Source of the DNA: Laccaria trichodermophora
Lineage: Eukaryota; Basidiomycota; Agaricomycetes; Agaricales; Hydnangiaceae
Direction: 5' to 3'
Assembly: GCA_018417955.1 (NCBI GenBank)
Contig: JACTVC010000050.1
Location: forward strand, 1 to 64,000
DNA: 64,000 bases
Shown: positions 12,252 to 23,247 of the stretch, piece after piece
How the letters are laid out: each line of letters opens with the position of its first letter
Position numbering within the stretch: position 1 is the stretch's first letter
Notes under the pieces: model-generated
Database searches by the model: none
What the model was told of the DNA's origin: nothing
What the model saw: only the letters and a program-made list of their open reading frames with translations
Position numbers and translations under genes: made by a program

Positions 12252-12985
12252 GATTTTTGTGAATTATCGTCCTCAAGCTCGTCGAGTTGGTCCTCCTCGT
12301 CGAAATCGTCTCGGAGTGGGGGCATGTCGTACAAGATGGGGAAGGGTGTAATTTGAAGAAGAGAGACGAGGTCGCTGACCACCAAGGCGAATAGGCTGAC
12401 CTTTTTATAAGTATTGGACGCAGAGTAGATCCGGGCGGGTATTCAAGAATCGGTGAATTAAGACTTTGTCAAAATTAAGCGGCTGCGCCGGTGACCTAGG
12501 TGAGAAAATAAGAAAATGTCAGTTATGATGACCAGAACTTGAAGAAAGAAATCATTGCATGACGCACCTTGACCTTCCTTCCACTTGTCCACAAACGCTT
12601 ACACCATCTCCCCATCTCCCTCCAAAATTCCCTCCAAAAAAGTATTAAAATGTTGGATGCAGATCGATAACCGCAAGGGTGCTGCAACGAGGTTACTCGA
12701 TGTCCAGAAACATTGCTTTCCCATTTTGATCGGGGAAGTGGATGTAGACCCTGCGTTAATCAGAGCGTAGACCCTGAGTAAATTGGAGGGAGTGAGGCAA
12801 TCTTCGGGACGCTCACGACAGATCCTGAGTTCGTCGCACGTTACCGCGTTAGCGCCCATCGACATCCCTTTGCCCCCAAGCGGTCTCTTCGGAAATCAGG
12901 CAAATTTTATCCATGATCCATCTATGATTGCTTCGCAAAGTTGCTTTCTTGACTTTAGATGGTTGATGAAAGCCGTTAGAAAGAT
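12252..12985. other. Intergenic region
   Basis: Contains the acidic open frame noted as a possible upstream exon of the neighbouring minus-strand gene (to about 12385). The rest shows no supported gene. Confidence 0.45.
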
Positions 12986-13790
12986 GTCCTACGGAAGTGC
13001 AATGGTCGCTCAAAGGTTGGGCTCGTTCTTCCTCTGACCACCTTGCATATTGTTAAACCTGCATGTAAATGACGCGATGGGGCGGGTAAGAGCCGTTGGA
13101 AGTGTTTCGGACGCGAAAAAACGAGGACGGCGGTGAGCTCAGGGTTTGAGTTGTGACCAAAAAAAAAAGTGATGTCAAAACACAACCAAATAGCAACTCC
13201 CGAAAATCGGTTGTGCAAAAATCAGTGCAAGTCGTGGCATTCCGCGATTCATTGCGGGGACGAATCTCGATGAGGGTGAGCTTCTTTACTTTTCTTGCCT
13301 CTGGGGAATATGAACTGAATTGGGGGAATCATGATGTAGGGACTCTCTTCGATCCGAGTAGTCCTGACGACAACCTGACGAACCAAGTTGTCTGATCCTC
13401 ACCACCAGAGCCTCCCCCTCCAACAACCCCGCTTCGCTAAACGCCTGTGGATCAAAAATTCTGGCTGTTCCCCGATATTCCAGCGCTTGGTGCACCCTCC
13501 GGGACTGATAACGAGACATTCGGCCAGGGGTATTCGAGCATCTTAATGACGGCAAGAGTGAGTTTACTCTTTGCATTATTGCTTCCTTGAGTATCGGTTG
13601 AACGGATTTGTTTGATATCGTAGGCAATACACGTCTAAGAACCAGTTATGTCTCTCATCTTGATTTAACGAAAAGGGTCTTGATGCTTCCGTAGGTTAAA
13701 CAGACAGAAGACGACGACTATCCCTGATACGTTCCGCAAGATACACTAACTTCATCAACTCGAATCTCGCGATTTGTTTTTAAAAGAGCC
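12986..13790 (+). pseudogene. Truncated second copy of the carboxylesterase
   Basis: Fragments aligning with the esterase at 8184-10539 in the same order: GGAAGTGCAATGGTCGCTCA (from 12994) matches the GSAIIT exon, the block around 13253 encodes TNLDEG followed by an intron and GTLF, then LGAP and GNETFG-like pieces, and finally the RKTQTDFMNL-like tail near 13735. Large internal stretches are missing and frames are broken. The TNLDEG block here preserves the splice donor that is damaged in the longer copy. Confidence 0.75.
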
Positions 13791-14155
13791 CCGTCGACTC
13801 GAAATCACCTACCCACCCATGGGGAGACTCAAGGCAAGTCCGAAATCCATCCATGAATTCTCATCTTCTTGACGTCTGGCTCAGAATAGATATTTTCCTA
13901 CAGTAGTCAAAACTGCGGTCACTACCACCTCTAGTCTTTGAATCGGTTTATGATAGACGCTAACAGATTTCGTTACAGCCCCACCACCAAGTCCGGAGGT
14001 AAGCTCTCGTTCGATCGTCTTCAAAATACACTGTGGAGCGATTCAATGGCCCATATATCATCACCGACGAATGAATTTTGTTTCTCCTCACATAGACGGC
14101 ACTACGCTCTCCTAAATGCCCCGTCCGAGTCTGAACCGTCATGGGGTCTTCAATA

Positions 14156-14402
14156 CAGCTATCGAGGTATTGATAGACCATATTTCAAAACACTCCGCTC
14201 AGTGATTTTCTTTACTTGTGGAGCCTCAGGGTATGTGCAAACAACCAAACTAGGAATTTATGACTATATACGCAACAGGCGGGAAGGGGCGGGAAGGCAA
14301 TGCCCGCCAATTGGCTGTGGGAAGTTGTTTGGCCAGCTAAAACTAAACAAAATCACTAAGCGGAGCGTCGTGGAAACTAGTCTATCGATACCTCGATAGC
14401 TG
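14156..14402. mobile_element. 247-bp inverted-repeat element (Tc1/mariner-like MITE)
   Basis: Ends are inverted repeats of about 58 bp: left CAGCTATCGAGGTATTGATA, right ending in the complement TATCGATACCTCGATAGCTG. Similarity continues to CGCTCAGTGATTTT inside. Flanked by TA on both sides (14154-14155 and 14403-14404), the duplication expected for Tc1/mariner elements. No coding capacity. A related single end lies at about 50787-50845. Confidence 0.75.
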
Positions 14403-14776
14403 TAAGGGAATGTATCAATATCATCAACGTTTCAACCCAAACCCAAACCGGCAATAGTAAATCCCCGTCGTGAATTCAACAGTATGGATTGTAGTATGAA
14501 TGTATGCATATACACCGGTCGATCTCAATACACGCAGTGGATCCCTTTGCGTTGAACCAAATATCGCGGGATAACCTCGCGGTCAACATCTCAAACGTCC
14601 AATGAAATACAACTTGGTATACAATGCTAGTAACGATACATAGATGGTGCAAGATAGGAATACATGAATAATTAGAATATTATATAGGATAGTTGGATAT
14701 AGTAAATCATGGAAAGATACAAGTCTGCACGCAGACGGGGGTGAATGGAATGAGTCCGCAATCGCAATCATAGTCA

Positions 14777-15655
14777 TCACCTCAACTGCCTCAACGCCTT
14801 GACAACATCTCCCATATCCTGCATATTCCACTCCCCACTCCACTCCCTCTCCTTCCTCCTCACACCATTCTCCCTCCTCCCCCACTCCGCCTCCATCTGC
14901 CCAAACGTCGCTTGATGCCTTGGCGAATCAAGCGACGTCGTCCCCCTCATCGCATACTGCGGCGTTGACGTCGGCGTGGGTATCGATCCTAACGTCAAAC
15001 TCCTTGGTCTTCCACCTGCCCGTTTCTTCGACTGTGGTACGGGGGAAAGGACGATTGGGGTATCGGCGTGGATAGGCGCAGACACGCCCTTCTGCGTCGA
15101 CGGACGTCGAGTCAAAGGGGAAGGATTCGACCCAAAAACGAGTTCGGGGGGAATATTCTCGCCCAATGTGCGCGTGAGCTTTGCCATCTTTCTCCTTCTA
15201 TCATTCAGCGTGGGAGAAGAAGAGGTGGTGGTGAAGTCGAAGGAGGATGTGATGGGAGAGTATCTCGCTTTCTTCGCCGGTACGGAGCGGAGTCGGAGGA
15301 TGAGCGGTTGCGCGAGGGGACGTGCGCCTTTTTGTTGCTTGGGTGTAGGTGTAGGTTTGGCTTGTTTGCTGTTGTGGGAAGTACTAGTAGGAAGGTCGAG
15401 GAGGATGGGTTGGTATGGTGCCATGGGTGTTGTCGATGACACGATGACGTAGCTGTCTATTGATGAGCGGGATGAAGGGAACACACGGCCTTCGCGGCGG
15501 AATGATTTCGTGCGTGGAGAAATGGGAGGGGTGACTTCGAGGACGAGCGGGGTCGCTCCGAGCATGGCGCCGAGTTTGCGTGTGGATCGGAGGAGTCGGG
15601 AACGCTGTTCAGCGTCGAGGGTGTTGGTGGTTAATGGGGGTGAATATGTCGTCAT
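14777..15655 (-). CDS. Conserved-looking hypothetical protein, 292 residues
   Basis: Single-exon minus-strand frame. I chose the ATG at 15655 (MTTYSPPLTT) because the frame upstream of it, though open to an ATG at 15748, encodes a Leu/Val-rich stretch that reads like translated 5' leader; if real, that extension would be a signal anchor and give 323 residues. The protein is basic and rich in Ser, Thr and Pro, with two short motifs resembling each other: LLRSTRKLGAMLGATPLVLE near the start and KLTRTLGENIPPELVF in the middle. The C-terminus is probably helical and ends VVKALRQLR. No known domain; nuclear or regulatory role would be speculation. Confidence 0.6.
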   Translation of the reverse strand: MTTYSPPLTTNTLDAEQRSRLLRSTRKLGAMLGATPLVLEVTPPISPRTKSFRREGRVFPSSRSSIDSYVIVSSTTPMAPYQPILLDLPTSTSHNSKQAKPTPTPKQQKGARPLAQPLILRLRSVPAKKARYSPITSSFDFTTTSSSPTLNDRRRKMAKLTRTLGENIPPELVFGSNPSPLTRRPSTQKGVSAPIHADTPIVLSPVPQSKKRAGGRPRSLTLGSIPTPTSTPQYAMRGTTSLDSPRHQATFGQMEAEWGRRENGVRRKEREWSGEWNMQDMGDVVKALRQLR

Positions 15656-15999
15656 GATGAATGGAATTAGAAACACGAAAACGCGGGTGTGGACGAGCAG
15701 TAGAAGAAGAAGAACAGCCGCAGTCAATGCTAAACTGTGTATCTTCAAGTGGTTCCAAGCAACCTTTAAAGCAGACGGGGTTGATAAGAGAAGAAAGACA
15801 ATGGTGTGAACGTGGTCGGATGGAGAACAATTAAGAAAGACAAATTATAGACGGAGAAGCGTCATCGTCGGGTGCAAGCATTGTTCTTTCGGACACCCCA
15901 CAACCGGGCTTTATTTACATACAAGGGTCTCGTTACCATCGCGAAGCGGCGGTGCTGTCACATGTCACGCCCTTCGGACAATGACGACGCGCCTTGAGG

Positions 16000-17705
16000 C
16001 TGTCACCACCAGTGCAACTATTCAGGACAACAATGCTGTTTGCGATACAGCGCAATGCAAACATGACTCACGGCTTGAATGAAATTTTCACGGTAATCGG
16101 GTCTTCGTTCTTATCTACCACGGACGACGACGACCAGCGACCGAATTTGAAGATCGGTACTATTCCGCTCTTGACCGAACGCCATAGTCAAGTTCTGTGG
16201 CTCGCGACGAGCCTTGACCTCACTATCGTCTGCCCTAGCTATAGCTCATTGCTCCTCGCTCCCCTTCGGAATCCACGTTTCAGATCAACGAAAGCCTGCC
16301 TCGGTGCATCTGATTACACCCTTGAGACTTGGTAGGATCACAGTGAGCACTCAAAATCTATCAATCAGAGTCAGCTTTAATCATTCGTCCGTCTGTAGGT
16401 GCATCTACACATCATTAGATGTGATTGTAGTTTAATGGGGCTTGAAGTTTGAACGTTTGAACAGCTGGTGTTCTTGTTCGACTGTCTGTCTCCAGTCCTC
16501 ATCAATCACGGTCTCGGGGTATACGTTCTCCTTTTCAGCTAGTCTGTCGCTATACTGTACCCTTGACGCTGATGGCCCCCCAACAAGCAGTGTCTAGCGT
16601 CGCGCGCTCCGTGGACGCCGCTTGTTCGGCTTTCTAGGAAAGGAAGGATGAAAATGCTTCCAGTAATTATCACAAAGAGAATTGATTGATGACGCTTTGT
16701 ACGTTTTTTATGATTCCCTATCCGTTACAGCGAAATCTCATTGCGTTCTTCTACAGTACTGTTTGCGATACAGGTGATTTTATCTGTTGTTCGGGTGTTC
16801 GTTTGCTTTCACCACGGATGACGACGAATTCGAAAATCGGTGTTCTGCTCCCAGCTAAACTCAGTATGTGGTTCGCGACGAGCCTTGACCTCACCATGTC
16901 ATGTCTCAGCCCGTTCTAGCTTAAACCATTCGTTGCTCATCGGTCCCGCTCGGAATCCACGTTTCAGATCAACGACGGGCTGCCTCTTTGTGGATGGATC
17001 ACAGTGAGCACTCAAAATCTATCAATCAGAGTCAGCTTTGATCAGTGGAACATCCACGTCCGTCTGTAGGTGCGTCTACCCATCATCAGAGGTGATCATA
17101 GTTTCAAGGGGCTCGAGCAGAGCAGCTGTTGTTCTTATTTAACTGTCTCCGGTCCTCATCGATCGAGTCATCAATATCGTCTCGGGGTATACGTTCAACA
17201 TAAATCTCTTCTCTTATTCAGCTGGTCTGTCGCCAGACGCTGATAACCCCCAACAAGCAATGTCTAGCATCGCGCGCTCCGTGAACGCCGCTTGTTCAGC
17301 TGTGAAGAATGCAATGATTCCACCGTATCCTCTGCTCTCTTCTAGTAATTATCGCATCGCAGAGAAGATTGATTGATGTCACCCTCTTCTTCTCAATGTA
17401 CGTCCTTTCTGATCCCCAATCCCTCACTGCGTAATCTCATTGCGTTCTTCCACAGTACTGTTTGTGATACAAATAATTTATTTGTGTTTTTATTTCTTGC
17501 GTTCACCACCGATGACGACGACCAGCGACCGAATTTCGAAAATCGGTGTTCTGCTTCCCGTCAAATCCCGTATGTGACTCCCGACGAGCCTTGACCTCAC
17601 TACTGATCGTCATGCTTCAGCCATCCTCAACAAGCAATGTGCGCTCCGTGAACGCCGCTTGTTCGCCCGGCCCTTCAAGGAAAGGAAGGATGCAATGATT
17701 CGACG
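16000..17705. repeat. Diverged direct repeats, period about 670 bp
   Basis: Three tandem copies, the third with an internal deletion of about 300 bp. Shared anchors are a block around ACGACGACCAGCGACCGAAT at about 16125, 16820 (diverged) and 17515, and a block CAACAAGCARTGTCTAGC followed by CGCTCCGTG and ACGCCGCTTGTTC at about 16581, 17251 and 17628. The second block has complementary ends (AACAAGC and GCTTGTT) and could form a stem. Open frames inside are not shared in frame between copies, so no gene is called. Confidence 0.75.
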
Positions 17706-17829
17706 GTATCTTCCCATTTCTCAAGGATTACCTGGCTTAAAATTTTATACGATTATCGGGTGTCTGGTTTTGAGTGTCTTCGGGCTGAGCACAACTTGTA
17801 GCATGACTCGGTAAGATTTTCAATCAAAC

Positions 17830-18742
17830 TGGTGACGCAGGAGTTATCATGCTTGCCTATCACTATGAACTTGAAATTCGGTGGGGTAGCAAGTGAGTTC
17901 GACTCCCGTTGCGTGTAGTATCGTTTTTGTTCATTTACCAGAGGAGTTTAGATACGGAGAAGATTGTTATCTGAAACTTTTCTATAGCACAAAAACTCAA
18001 ATTTTCTGCACTTCGACAACGGCACTGTAGCTCTGATTCACGATCGTTGAACCAGTGTATGTGTAGCAGCACTCGGCTACCTGGTCACCAACACTTGTAG
18101 TGAAGAGGTTATCTTGGTTGCCTATTATTCTGAACTGTAAATTCGGTGTGGTAGCAAGCGGGTTCGACCCTGTTGGGTGTGATAATCTTTTTGTTCAGAT
18201 GAGTTTAGATATGAATCTGAAATCTCTGTCGCACAAAAACTCAAGTACACCCTTTTAGAATCCTTTATTGTTTTCTGCACTCCCACAATGCGCTGTAGCT
18301 CTGCTAGTCAGATTTTAGAAGAGACCATCGTTTAACTATACATAGCAGGCCAGATCTCCAACAGCACTTGTGGCGAAGTGGTTGTCATGAAACTTGTCCA
18401 TTATTCCGAACTTTAAATTCGGTGGGGTAGCAACCGGATTAAACTCCCGTTGTGTGGAGTATCGTTGAGCTTTTAAACCTCCTCATTTTACCAAATGAGG
18501 GGGATGATTGGTATCCTGTAGCAAAAAAACTCAAGTACTTACCCTTTTACAATCCCTCACTATTTTTTGCGCTCCCTCAAAGAACCGTACGTAGCTCTGC
18601 TAGTCAGATTTCCAGAAAGAGATATTTTATGACTCGGCTAAATGTCCAACACCACTTGTGGTGAAGGGGTTGTCATGCTTGTCTATCATTCCGAACTCTA
18701 AATTCTGTAGCGTAGCAAGCGGGTTCGACTCCCATCAGGTGT
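17830..18742 (+). repeat. Tandem array of four tRNA-like units (SINE-like)
   Basis: Four units spaced 260-290 bp apart, cores at about 17830-17920, 18090-18180, 18363-18457 and 18652-18742. Each core has an A-box-like start (TGGCGAAGTGG in unit 3 fits TRGYNNARNNG exactly), an anticodon-arm-like stem (CTTGC pairing with GCAAG) enclosing an intron-like insert, and a B-box (GGTTCGACTCC in units 1 and 4). In unit 4 the flanks CCACTTG and CAGGTGT can pair as an acceptor stem. The variable loop expected between the anticodon arm and T arm is missing. Between cores lies a shared ~190-bp tail containing CACAAAAACTCAA and CTGTAGCTCTG. Looks like tRNA-derived repeats or pseudogenes rather than working tRNAs. 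Confidence 0.65.
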
Positions 18743-19263
18743 AACATCCATTTTGTCATTTTACCAGATGACACAACTAATATATATGTACAGCTCCCAG
18801 CCAACCCCATCCATATTCACTTTACGCGAAGAAACTGCTCCACGATACCGTATGGCCCTTACAAGCAAACAATGTCGCAATCAAGAGATATCCATGCGGC
18901 GATCATTCTACTTTACCTATTCCAGCCGATTTTTCGCTTCCTACCCGCGTTGGAGACGACTTGCGAGCGTAGTACTCACAGCTCCTTCTGGGATTTTAGA
19001 GTGGATACCAGGTGACCATTTGTCTTTCCTCTTGAAGAGAAAATGCCTTGCCCTCGACGCCCCTTTTGAAAACGCGTGAATCTGGCTGGTAGGGTGACCT
19101 GGGGAATAACGGAGTGGCGGGACTTTGGTTGACTATCAACTTATATCGAAAAAAAAGCCTTTTTGTGAAGAATATAAGATTTGTACAAGTGATATTCATG
19201 TTTGAGCATATCAACTTGACAGAGCGACTCGACAGGTTTCCTTGTGAGTGTCCCCTCCACACA

Positions 19264-19391
19264 GGTGAGATGGCCGAGCGGTCTAAGGCGCCAGACTAAG
19301 GACCAGGGCATTCTATGTCCTCCAATGTGCACGATTCATTTCGTGGTATATCTGGTCCTCCGGGGCGTGGGTTCGAATCCCACTCTCATCA
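19264..19391 (+). tRNA. tRNA-Leu(AAG) with intron
   Basis: Acceptor stem GGTGAGA (19264-19270) pairs with TCTCATC (19384-19390), discriminator A at 19391. A-box TGGCCGAGCGG and B-box GGTTCGAATCC are perfect. Anticodon stem CCAGA (19291-19295) pairs with TCTGG (19351-19355), with anticodon AAG at 19298-19300. A 48-nt intron occupies 19302-19349, one base 3' of the anticodon as usual for eukaryotic tRNA introns. A long variable arm fits a leucine tRNA. A TTTTT terminator follows at 19397. Confidence 0.95.
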
Positions 19392-19620
19392 ACATGTTTT
19401 TGACGTTTCCTCAAGCAAAAGCCGTCTAAGCCAATAGTTTTTTACCATTGGCTGCTATTGTGCATGAATCTGACGCGTCAAAAGGTGAACGGGCATTGAA
19501 AGGCGTGAACCACGTGATGAGAGATTGTGGGCGTTTGAGTCTTTGACATCATGATTGATGATGATGGGACGATCGTTGCGCGCTTAAAACTTGACCTCAT
19601 CCACTTCAGCGCTTTCGAGA

Positions 19621-21656
19621 ATGAATCCAGACTCAGGACCACACAATTACGGAACGCGTGCTGCGGCTTTACGAAAGAAACAGAGTATGGAGGAAGCGTT
19701 ATCGGCAGATCAGCCTTCTACAGGTTCCCCTGACGCATCTCAAGCTCCAAGTTTTTCGTGGCGACCATCCGTATTCTGTTTGTGCCCGCTCTACGACTGA
19801 CGGCGTCGATGTCACTTAACACGCAGTTCAGGTCCTGTAACTCATAAACTCATTTCACGGTCAGCCCCTGCCACTGCGTTAGGGAAGCAGGAAAGCGTCA
19901 CACCAGTGAAAGCTCAACAAGAAGATACACGGCACCATCTTGTTAAGCGGGGCAACTCCGACTCGTTGGAACGAGACATCTCATCCGAAATTGATTACCC
20001 AACAAATAAATTCAAAACCTCGCCATTGCTCGCTCTAACGCAGTCCCCGTCTCCGTTTTCGGATCCTCAACAAAAGGTTTCAAGCGAAGAAGCCTCTTTC
20101 TCCACTGCTTCATCAATCCTATCATCCAGCTCTCCGCTATCACCTTTGCCCGTAGGACCGACCCCACGCCGCAAACCTGCGTTACCAAAAAAACGGAAGA
20201 TACCAGAAGTGGTTGACAGCGGACAGGTCTTGGCCCAACCCTCGGCGAGTGCTCTTCGTGTTCCATCAACGGAAGCTCAGTCCCAGCCACCAGCAAAGAG
20301 GCTCAGACCGGACACCGAGGTTTCTCGGCGAAAAAATCACGATACGGCGGTTCAGAATCAGCCGGCGTTTACAAGTCCACCAGTGAGCTCCAAAAGCCCC
20401 GAGTTGGACCGCTCCAAGGCATCCAATACAATCGAGTTCAATATGAACCCAGCTTTGATGGTGAGTTTTTCAGTCGTTTGAAATTCAATTTGATCTTCTG
20501 AAATACCGACGTAGGTTCTGCCCCCCGATCTCGAGGAACTGCCAGAGTCTACAACCATCCAAGGTTCTCAGGCGTCCAACCATGAAGAACAAAGCACAAA
20601 CGGCTCTGAAGCTTTTATCTCACCAACTAACCATCCTACCCATTTTTACTCGAATGTTCTTATCGAGTTGAGGGGGGTCCGCTTCAACCTCCCTCCCTTC
20701 CTCGTCGATGGCAGTCGTTTTTTTCAACGGTTGCTGACAGCTTCAGAGTCTGATATAAGAATTGACGAGTGCGGCGATATCTCGATAGCAGAGCTGGTTG
20801 AGAAACGGGACGTCAATGGAAATACTCTCTACGTGCTTGACAAGCTCCCGCTTTCGCTCGATGACTTCGTTGCACTCCTGGATTTTATGAGAGATCTCTC
20901 GTGAGTCAATTCACAAGATTGTAAGCTTGAGGAGTTGACTGTTCATATCCACATAGACATGGTCAATGCGGTTGCAAAAACATTCCATTCAAAACACTCG
21001 CCCCCGTGCTTCGGGCAGAAACTATCCTGGAATATACGTCCACATCCATCGCCTCCCGATCATTTTATCTCATGTGGAACCCTTCATGGGATACGACGAC
21101 CTGGGATTTGCAGACGGACCTCATGTCCCTTCAAGTTCCCTTCACACCTCTTCCACCCAGCACAGTCGTCGATCTAATTGACAGCATCATCCTAGCTCAC
21201 TCGATTGGCGCTAAACACATCCTGAGGCGCTCCATATATGAGTTAGCTTCGGCTTCGAATTCTAATTCGCACCAAGGAGTTGATCGTCTACCACCGCTGA
21301 TCAAGACCCTCGTCGGAACGATGCGGGAAAAATTACAATTGACGTGGAACACCATTGCTTCGGTACCCTCCTATATTCAATGTTCCTCCACTGCGGACTT
21401 GGAGGGAAGTGAGAGTTGTATCGCGAAAGATATTACCTCTATCAATGCTCGGAACATTGCTCATCGTGATATCGTACATGATTCGTGGATGTTCAAAAAA
21501 TACTGGGGCAATCCGATGGGCGGTATTGAGACGCTTGTTGATAGCGCCGGGAGATGGAGGGAGAAGGGGTATTGTGAGGGATGTGTGAAGGTGCAGGTTG
21601 AGGGGTGGAATCGGGCAAAGGAAATTTTGTGGGCTGAGTTAGATGAGTATGTATGA
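19621..21656 (+). CDS. BTB/POZ-like protein, about 605 residues
   Basis: Four exons, 19621..19723, 19832..20460, 20515..20900 and 20957..21656, give a continuous frame with introns of 108, 54 and 56 bp. The N-terminal ~290 residues are disordered, rich in Ser, Pro, Lys and Gln, with PRRKPALPKKRK as a possible nuclear localisation signal. Then comes a BTB-like region: HFYSNVLIELRGVRFNLPPF, FFQRLL, and LPLSLDDFVALLDFM, followed after the last intron by LAPVLRAETILEY and a helical C-terminal part typical of agaricomycete BTB proteins. In that family the domain mediates protein-protein contacts; the partner here is unknown. The start is the first ATG that keeps the frame through exon 1. The BTB assignment rests on pattern only. 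Confidence 0.65.
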
Positions 21657-23247
21657 TTGAGGTCGGCGATGTCGAGTTGTTTTCGCTCTGCTTTCGAGTT
21701 TTGTATCATAATATCCATTTTAACTCTCCAGTTTCGCATTTTTATTGATTCCATTTGCCTTGCCTATCATCTAGGCTACCGAGATGTATTTACCATTCTC
21801 TGCGTAGAACACGAGAAAATGGTGAGGAAGGGGAAACGCGGAAGGTTTACGGATGATTTAAACAATTGCTTCTTGTCGAACATACTCAAGATATACTCGT
21901 TTACATTTAGCGTTGAAGTTTCGCGTGAACCGGGTTGTGTTGGGTGGGATGGAATGATCAAGAGTGATCGTCACACAAGTAACACTTTCCTGTCTTCACC
22001 ACATCTGACCTTCAACGTTCAACAACAACAGGAGTTCTGCGCCTCCTACTCACGAAGGCGAGGGGGAAACTTCCCACGAACAGGCTAGGGGGTTAGGGCT
22101 ACAGCCAATACAGCTCTTACCCTCTGCTCTGCGCGAAATCAGCGGTCTTCGAGGATCAGGTACGCTAGTATTGCTTTGAATGTGCACTATGCTGTCTTAC
22201 AGGGGTGTAGACGCTTGGTTTATGAGAAGTGATTGAGGGGCGTTTGACAACGACGCGTTACAGTGAGCCAAGTCCGGTGGAAGCCGGGGACGGGTATCTC
22301 AACAAGGGAGAATTTGGGGATCATGAGGCGGTGGGCTGGGACATACGCGTATGCTTTGACGACGATGAGATGTTCAAGATTTTTGGTAAGTAGCGTGAAA
22401 TTGCTCTTTAACATTTATCTGATTGACTCACTCTTCGCTCTAGAACTATCTTGATAACTCCTCTCAATTGCCTGTTCCTAAAGGTCTGGTCGGACTCTTC
22501 TAGGTTTTTCATCATCGCATCCATCTACCCCACAGTCCGATGGAACGGTGACGGCGGCACTTTCAATTCCATTCGCCAACACCTGCCCTGCATCACCTGA
22601 ACATCACCTCCGTCCGTTGAGGGCTGTGGGCTGTGTGCTTTCATCAACCTGCGTACAGCGCCCAGCTCGGCCGCGACGGCGACAGTACATCAAAAAATTG
22701 CTGGGCAGTGGGCCCATCTACAACCTAGCCTGCGGCTCTGCGGTACTGTGCTCTGACGTATGTTGGCATCCTTTGACGTTCATTCAGTTCACTTACGATT
22801 GCCATCATAGAATGATGAGGAATCGGGTTTTGATTCTCAGGCATCAGGTGGGGGTCGAGGACGAGAAGGAAGGATCAGTCGTGGGTAGCAAGGATGGAAA
22901 GTTGGAGGCGGGGGGTAAGCATCTTCCATAACTTGAAAGTATCGTCGCCTGACACCTCTCAGCGACCAGCCTGATAACCGAGCACACCAGAGCCAAATGA
23001 CTTGACGGGAAGTCAATAAGACGTTTTCCAGAGTATTACTCAATGTTTTTTGTTGGGCCAAATGACGGGCGTTACGCCTCCCCAAACTTTGCAAAACTCA
23101 TGTTAGGTTAGTCTTCGTGACGTTTATTATCCAAAATGTATGTATAACGCAACTGATCTACAGTTTATAAACCTAATGAGTGTGTTGTATGCAATGCAAA
23201 GGAGCGTGTGCCACATATAACCCCGAGACCTTCTGCCGCAACTCCTG
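21657..23247. other. Intergenic region
   Basis: Short open frames only. One stretch at about 22263-22385 reads as a plausible exon (GYLNKGEFGDHEAVGWDIRV) ending at a GTAAGT, but no partner exons were found; it may be a gene fragment. Nothing else supported. Confidence 0.4.

Noticed and set aside
14777..15748. N-terminal Leu-rich extension as a signal peptide of the 323-residue frame
   Set aside because: The leucine run comes from a CTT/CTC-rich tract typical of fungal leaders, and the downstream ATG begins clearly different sequence; kept only as an alternative.
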